This document shows positions 60,594 through 64,000 of a stretch of DNA of 64,000 nucleotides, one piece after another. The DNA lies in the NCBI GenBank assembly GCA_044226525.1, contig JBGAGV010000016.1:124001-188000 (forward strand), written 5' to 3'. The position numbers and the translations under genes are program-made. Numbering within the stretch: position 1 is the first letter of the stretch; each line of letters opens with the position of its first letter. The notes under the pieces are model-generated. The model worked only from the letters and a program-made list of their open reading frames with translations. It was not told the DNA's origin and ran no database searches. The DNA comes from VFJQ01 sp044226525 (lineage in GTDB: Bacteria > Verrucomicrobiota > Verrucomicrobiia > Chthoniobacterales > Chthoniobacteraceae).

Positions 60594-62017
60594 GAAGACT
60601 TGGTTTTCACGTCACCGATGCCGCCGATCATATAGAGCGCGCTCTCGGGCAGGTCTTTGAACTCGTCGTTGAGGATTCGTTCGCAGCCGTCGAGCGCCTG
60701 CTCCAGCGGCACGGCCTTTCCTGCCATGCCGGTGAATTGTTCGGTCGTAAAAAAAGGCTGGGTGAGAAACCGCTCGATCCGGCGCGCGCGGAAGACCGTC
60801 TGGCGATCCTCGGCGGAAAGCTGCTCGATTCCGAGCATGGCGATGATGTCTTTCAGTTCCTCGTATTGCGCGAGCACGCGGCGGAGTTCCTGCGCCACGC
60901 GATAGTGCCGGTCGCCGAGGATCGCCGGGTTTGACATTTTCGACCGCGACTGAAGCGGATCGACCGCCGGAAAAAGCCCCTCGCTCGCGCGCTTGCGCGA
61001 AAGGACGATCGACGCGGAGAGATGCGAAAACGTATGCACCACCGCCGGGTCGGTAAAGTCGTCTGCCGGCACATAGACCGCCTGGATCGAAGTAATCGCA
61101 CCGGAGTCCGTATTCGCGATGCGCTCCTCCAACCGCGACAACTCCGTGCCCAGCGTCGGCTGATATCCCAGCCGCGAAGGCAGTTGACCGATCAGCCCGG
61201 ACACCTCCGAGCCCGCCTGGATGAAACGGAAGATGTTGTCCACCAGCAGCAGGACGTCGCGATGTTCGTCGTCGCGGAAATATTCCGCCATGGTCAGCGC
61301 AACGTGCCCCACACGGAAGCGGCTGCCGGGCGGCTCGTTCATCTGGCCGAAGACCATCACCATGTTTTCCAGCACCCCGGCCTCCTTCATCTCGCGATAC
61401 AATTCCTCGCCCTCGCGCGACCGCTCACCGATCCCGCAAAAGACACTCACCCCGTGATGCCGTCCGACCATGTTGTGAATCATCTCCGTGAGCAGCACCG
61501 TCTTGCCCACCCCAGCCCCACCGAAGAGCCCCGCCTTTCCGCCGCGTTCCAGCGGCGCGAGAACGTCGATGACCTTGATGCCCGTCTCGAAAATCTCGGT
61601 CTTCGCCACGCGCCGACCCAGCGGCGGCGGCGCGCGATGGACCGAACGCCACTCCACCTCCTGCACCTCTCCGCCCCGATCGATGGGATTCCCAAAAACA
61701 TCGAACATCCGCGCCAGCGTCCCCTTCCCCACGGGCGCCTGCAGCGGCCCACCGGTGTCCTCTACCGCCGTTCCTCGCGCGAGCCCCTCTGTCGGGGTGA
61801 GCGCGATCCCGCGAACGCGGTTCCCATCCGCCTGTGCAAGCACTTCGACCACGATCTGTTTTTTCTCGCCCAGTCGCAGGATGGAATGAATCGGCGGCGC
61901 GCACTTCTCAAATTCTGCCTCGACCACTCCGCCTCGCACCGAAACCACCGCACCCGCATCGATGGAAACGCCGCCCTGCCTCACCGGTGAACAACGCTTT
62001 TCGGAGGCCGCACTCAT
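60590..62017 (-). CDS. atpD: N-ATPase beta (catalytic) subunit
   Basis: 475 residues. P-loop FGGAGVGKTVLLTEMI lies near residue 163, with FCGIGERSREGEELYREM (catalytic Glu), VLLLVDNIFRFIQAGSEVSGL (Walker B), GYQPTLGTELSRLEERI, SIQAVYVPADDFTDPA (DELSEED position differs from standard F-type) and TTEQFTG near the end. Gene order beta-first with epsilon second is typical of N-ATPases and unlike ordinary F-ATPases. It is the first gene of the nine-gene operon. Confidence 0.95.
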   Translation of the reverse strand: MSAASEKRCSPVRQGGVSIDAGAVVSVRGGVVEAEFEKCAPPIHSILRLGEKKQIVVEVLAQADGNRVRGIALTPTEGLARGTAVEDTGGPLQAPVGKGTLARMFDVFGNPIDRGGEVQEVEWRSVHRAPPPLGRRVAKTEIFETGIKVIDVLAPLERGGKAGLFGGAGVGKTVLLTEMIHNMVGRHHGVSVFCGIGERSREGEELYREMKEAGVLENMVMVFGQMNEPPGSRFRVGHVALTMAEYFRDDEHRDVLLLVDNIFRFIQAGSEVSGLIGQLPSRLGYQPTLGTELSRLEERIANTDSGAITSIQAVYVPADDFTDPAVVHTFSHLSASIVLSRKRASEGLFPAVDPLQSRSKMSNPAILGDRHYRVAQELRRVLAQYEELKDIIAMLGIEQLSAEDRQTVFRARRIERFLTQPFFTTEQFTGMAGKAVPLEQALDGCERILNDEFKDLPESALYMIGGIGDVKTKSS

Positions 62018-62375
62018 CGCAAACTCCGGCCTCGGTCAGAACTCGCGACGTGCCCCCACTTCCCGATCCAAGACATCGGATGAGTTCTGAAGAGCTGGCC
62101 GCTGTTTTCATCGTCCCGTTGGATTGGCATTTGGATTTCCTCTCTCTGAATTGGCTGTGATTCGCGCGGTGCGCCGACCTCATCGATCGATGCACCGCAC
62201 TGGCAGCGTAAGAGCCTCCAAAAATCGCGCTAAGCCAATCTTGTCCGCCATCTATCACGGCTTGCTCAGTTCCCCGAACGACGATTTCCCGTCATTTCAT
62301 TCTTGTTGAAGGTTTTCGTTGACCACCCCTCGTCGCTCGCTACGGTCCCGCTCCCTTTCACCGGGGAAAACATGT
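62018..62375. other. Intergenic region, ATPase promoter side
   Basis: 358 bases between the divergent atpD and tRNA genes. It should hold the promoter of the ATPase operon on the minus strand and of the tRNA on the plus strand. No convincing -35/-10 pair or operator could be picked out by eye. Confidence 0.5.
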
Positions 62376-62452
62376 CGGGCTGTGGCTCAGCTTGGTAGAG
62401 CGCTTCGTTCGGGACGAAGAGGCCGCGGGTTCGAATCCCGCCAGCCCGACCA
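62376..62452 (+). tRNA. tRNA-Pro (anticodon CGG)
   Basis: A 77-base cloverleaf. The acceptor CGGGCTG pairs with CAGCCCG. The D stem is GCTC/GAGC and the anticodon stem CTTCG/CGAAG with loop TTCGGGA (anticodon CGG). The T stem is GCGGG/CCCGC with loop TTCGAAT. Discriminator A is followed by an encoded CCA. Reading the CCG codon makes it Pro. An integrase gene begins 94 bases downstream, making the 3' end a likely attB site. Confidence 0.97.
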
Positions 62453-62546
62453 CCTTAACTCACTGGGAGAAAGGTCTTTTTGAAGAATCCGCTAAGGCGA
62501 AGAGAAAGGGGTGGTAAACCCAAATGGTAAACCCGATGCTCGGGGC

Positions 62547-63761
62547 ATGGAGAAAGTTGGCCTCGAAACATCCACCATTGGCGACCACGTTGATGCGCCC
62601 GCGCAGCGGGCCGCTCGCAAGGTTTTGGAGAAGTCCGCAACTGCGCTTCCGGCGAAGAAGAAGAAGGGCACGTGGGCGCAGTTGGTGCGAGTTGCGCCGA
62701 ACCTCTATCGGCATCCTAAATCGGAAAAGTATTACGGTTGGAAAAAGGTCGAAGGGCGAGCCCAACTCCACTGCTTGGAAACTGCGGATCGGCAGACCGC
62801 GGATCGAAAGCTCGCCGAATGGTTGTCGGATGTGCAGCGGGTAAATCGAACGGTGGCTCGCAGCACCTTGGAAGAGCTGCTCAAAGCATTCGCCGCCACG
62901 CGTGCGGGGTGTGAAGAAGCAACACGGACAGCCGAGAAGGGCTTTGAAAAATCGCTCCGAGAATACTTCGATTGTGAGCGGCGGGTTTCGTCGCTCGTCC
63001 CCAGCGAACTCAAGGCATACGTCACGAAACTGGCGGCCAAGCGCGAATACAGCGCCAATACTTTCAACAGACTGTGCTTGTTTCTCCGTCAGCTTTTCGA
63101 GGTGGCGAAGAACGACGGGATGACCGCAAAAAACCTCTACGCGCTCTCCGGCTTGAAATACGAGCGCGTCCATCGTCCCCCGCCGACGATTCCAACGCTC
63201 AAGCAGTTCGAGAAGATCCTAGCCGAGGTGCGCGCTACGAAGAAGAACCGCAAAGCGATGGCGTCGGCTGATTTCCTCGAGTTTGAAGGTCGCGGCGGTT
63301 TCGGGCAGGCGGAGGCTGCGGAGATGTGTTGGAACGACATCGACTTCGACGCCAAGCCTTACGGTGAAATGAAGATGACACGTGTGAAGACCGGCAAACA
63401 TTTCACCGTGCCCATCTATCCGAAGCTACGTCCGCTGCTCGAACGGTTGCGCACCGAGGCCATTACACGCGCGAAAAAGGAACGCCGGTCATTCGATTCA
63501 AACGAGCGTGTCTTCATTATCGACAGCGCGCGCAAAGCCCTGACAAACGCGTGCAAGAGGCTCAAATATCCTGCGTTCACGCAACGAAATTTGCGCCAGA
63601 TGTTCATAGTCGAGGCGTATCGCGCTGGAGTGGACATCAAGACGATCTCGAAATGGCAAGGCCACCAAGATGGTGGGAAGCTCATCATGGACACCTACAC
63701 GGAGGTCTTCGGTGCAGATCAAAAGGACTTCGAGAAGCGGCAGATCGCGAAGCTCATGTAG
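62547..63761 (+). CDS. Tyrosine recombinase / integrase
   Basis: 404 residues from ATG 62547 (MEKVGLETSTIGDHV); a GTG at 62511 would add 12 residues encoded by a duplicated tggtaaaccc motif and seems less likely. The N-terminal SAM-like core-binding domain spans residues about 90-200. The catalytic domain has FGQAEAAEMCWNDIDF, RVKTGK (beta-hairpin Lys), the second Arg in TQRNLRQMF, GHQDGG and the Tyr nucleophile in DTYTEVF. The first catalytic Arg (normally GLRxxE) appears replaced by Gly in the GFGQAE form, a variant seen in some integrase lineages. It lies just downstream of tRNA-Pro and points away from it. Confidence 0.9.
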   Translation: MEKVGLETSTIGDHVDAPAQRAARKVLEKSATALPAKKKKGTWAQLVRVAPNLYRHPKSEKYYGWKKVEGRAQLHCLETADRQTADRKLAEWLSDVQRVNRTVARSTLEELLKAFAATRAGCEEATRTAEKGFEKSLREYFDCERRVSSLVPSELKAYVTKLAAKREYSANTFNRLCLFLRQLFEVAKNDGMTAKNLYALSGLKYERVHRPPPTIPTLKQFEKILAEVRATKKNRKAMASADFLEFEGRGGFGQAEAAEMCWNDIDFDAKPYGEMKMTRVKTGKHFTVPIYPKLRPLLERLRTEAITRAKKERRSFDSNERVFIIDSARKALTNACKRLKYPAFTQRNLRQMFIVEAYRAGVDIKTISKWQGHQDGGKLIMDTYTEVFGADQKDFEKRQIAKLM

Positions 63762-63763
63762 GC

Positions 63764-64000
63764 TCACAGATTCTTCTCGGAGAAGGCGTCCAGTTCAGAA
63801 CGCGGAATAAGTATCTTCCGAAGCGTCTTGTTTCGCCGGAGCAGACGGCGCTCGATCAATCGTTCAACGGTGCGCGTTGAGACATTGAGGTAGAGCGCTG
63901 CTTCCTTGAGCGTGTAGTTCCTTTTCTGCAAGACCACCGTCGAGCTTTGGGTTCTTGTCTTGCCGCAATCGCCCGTGGATTTCGATGGATGGAAACTCTC
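63764..64000 (-). CDS. Excisionase-like HTH protein, 5' end off window
   Basis: A minus-strand frame ending at 63764 and still open at the window edge. The readable part has NYTLKEAALYLNVSTRTVERLIERRLLRRNKTLRKILIPRSELDAF, a MerR/HTH_17-type helix-turn-helix as used by excisionases. A GTG at 63937 could start a 57-residue protein, but an upstream start outside the window is equally possible. It is convergent with the integrase, two bases apart. Confidence 0.75.
   Translation of the reverse strand, partial: ESFHPSKSTGDCGKTRTQSSTVVLQKRNYTLKEAALYLNVSTRTVERLIERRLLRRNKTLRKILIPRSELDAFSEKNL

Noticed and set aside
62376..64000. Prophage
   Set aside because: Only an integrase and an excisionase-like gene are visible. 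No capsid, tail or terminase sequence lies in the window, so the element type cannot be named.

Overview
The window reads as chromosomal DNA of a high-GC, heterotrophic Verrucomicrobiota bacterium, probably close to Spartobacteria/Chthoniobacterales. This is inferred from family content, not from a marker gene. Supporting families are giant secreted proteins with an N-terminal LExRISPA motif, a PVC-type propeller/cytochrome c protein with a CxxCH motif, an H-X9-DG pseudopilin-like protein, many Tat-exported proteins, a DUF6807 protein and an FHA-FHA-ABC transporter. Protein-coding density is high, and most genes sit in short co-directional runs with overlapping stops and starts.

Layout. 0.1-2.7 kb: a cupin and a DsbD-type thiol reductase. 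2.7-8 kb: a metal/thiol stress region with an ECF sigma factor and zinc-finger-like anti-sigma, NDH-2, DoxX, a six-cysteine secreted peptide, an MNIO (DUF692) enzyme and a DUF2063 partner. The last four match the bufferin type of copper-handling RiPP operon. 8-12.5 kb: a YjhG-type xylonate dehydratase, then a DUF72 / membrane protein / dienelactone hydrolase run. 12.6-19.5 kb: a 2225-residue repeat protein with an exact 1800-bp higher-order repeat, preceded by the collapsed remnant of a paralogue. 19.5-26.3 kb: an LMF-like membrane protein, small proline-rich proteins, an EVE protein, an FHA-FHA-ABC exporter, a zinc-ribbon/OmpA-like protein and an RluA-type synthase. 26.4-33.3 kb: a GT2-methyltransferase fusion, a PhoD phosphatase, a DUF1080-like protein, a pseudopilin, and a radical SAM/YjdF pair.

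33.3-49.2 kb is dominated by exported proteins: a beta-solenoid LEARISPA protein, a PQQ-type propeller, an SbsA-like Ig protein, Tat-exported FAD and propeller proteins, and two large CxxCH proteins. Such sets are typical of polysaccharide-degrading Verrucomicrobiota, but the substrates cannot be read from the sequence. 49.3-51.6 kb encodes a hybrid-input histidine kinase and its LuxR-type response regulator. 51.6-55.3 kb holds a DUF6807 protein, small membrane proteins, a gene-poor stretch and a cupin.

55.4-62.0 kb is a complete N-ATPase operon in the canonical order atpDCQRBEFAG on the minus strand. Its c-subunit keeps Na+-type ligands and its b-subunit carries a delta-like tail. The window ends at a tRNA-Pro(CGG) gene followed by a divergent tyrosine integrase and an opposing excisionase-like HTH gene. 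This looks like the left edge of an integrative element that continues beyond the window.

The most interesting system is the sigma/anti-sigma, NDH-2, DoxX, Cys-peptide, MNIO, DUF2063 region. The precursor has an unusual lysine-rich six-cysteine core made by a 19-residue tandem duplication. A strong hairpin separates the peptide gene from the enzyme genes, and a shared promoter-like motif precedes ndh and doxX.
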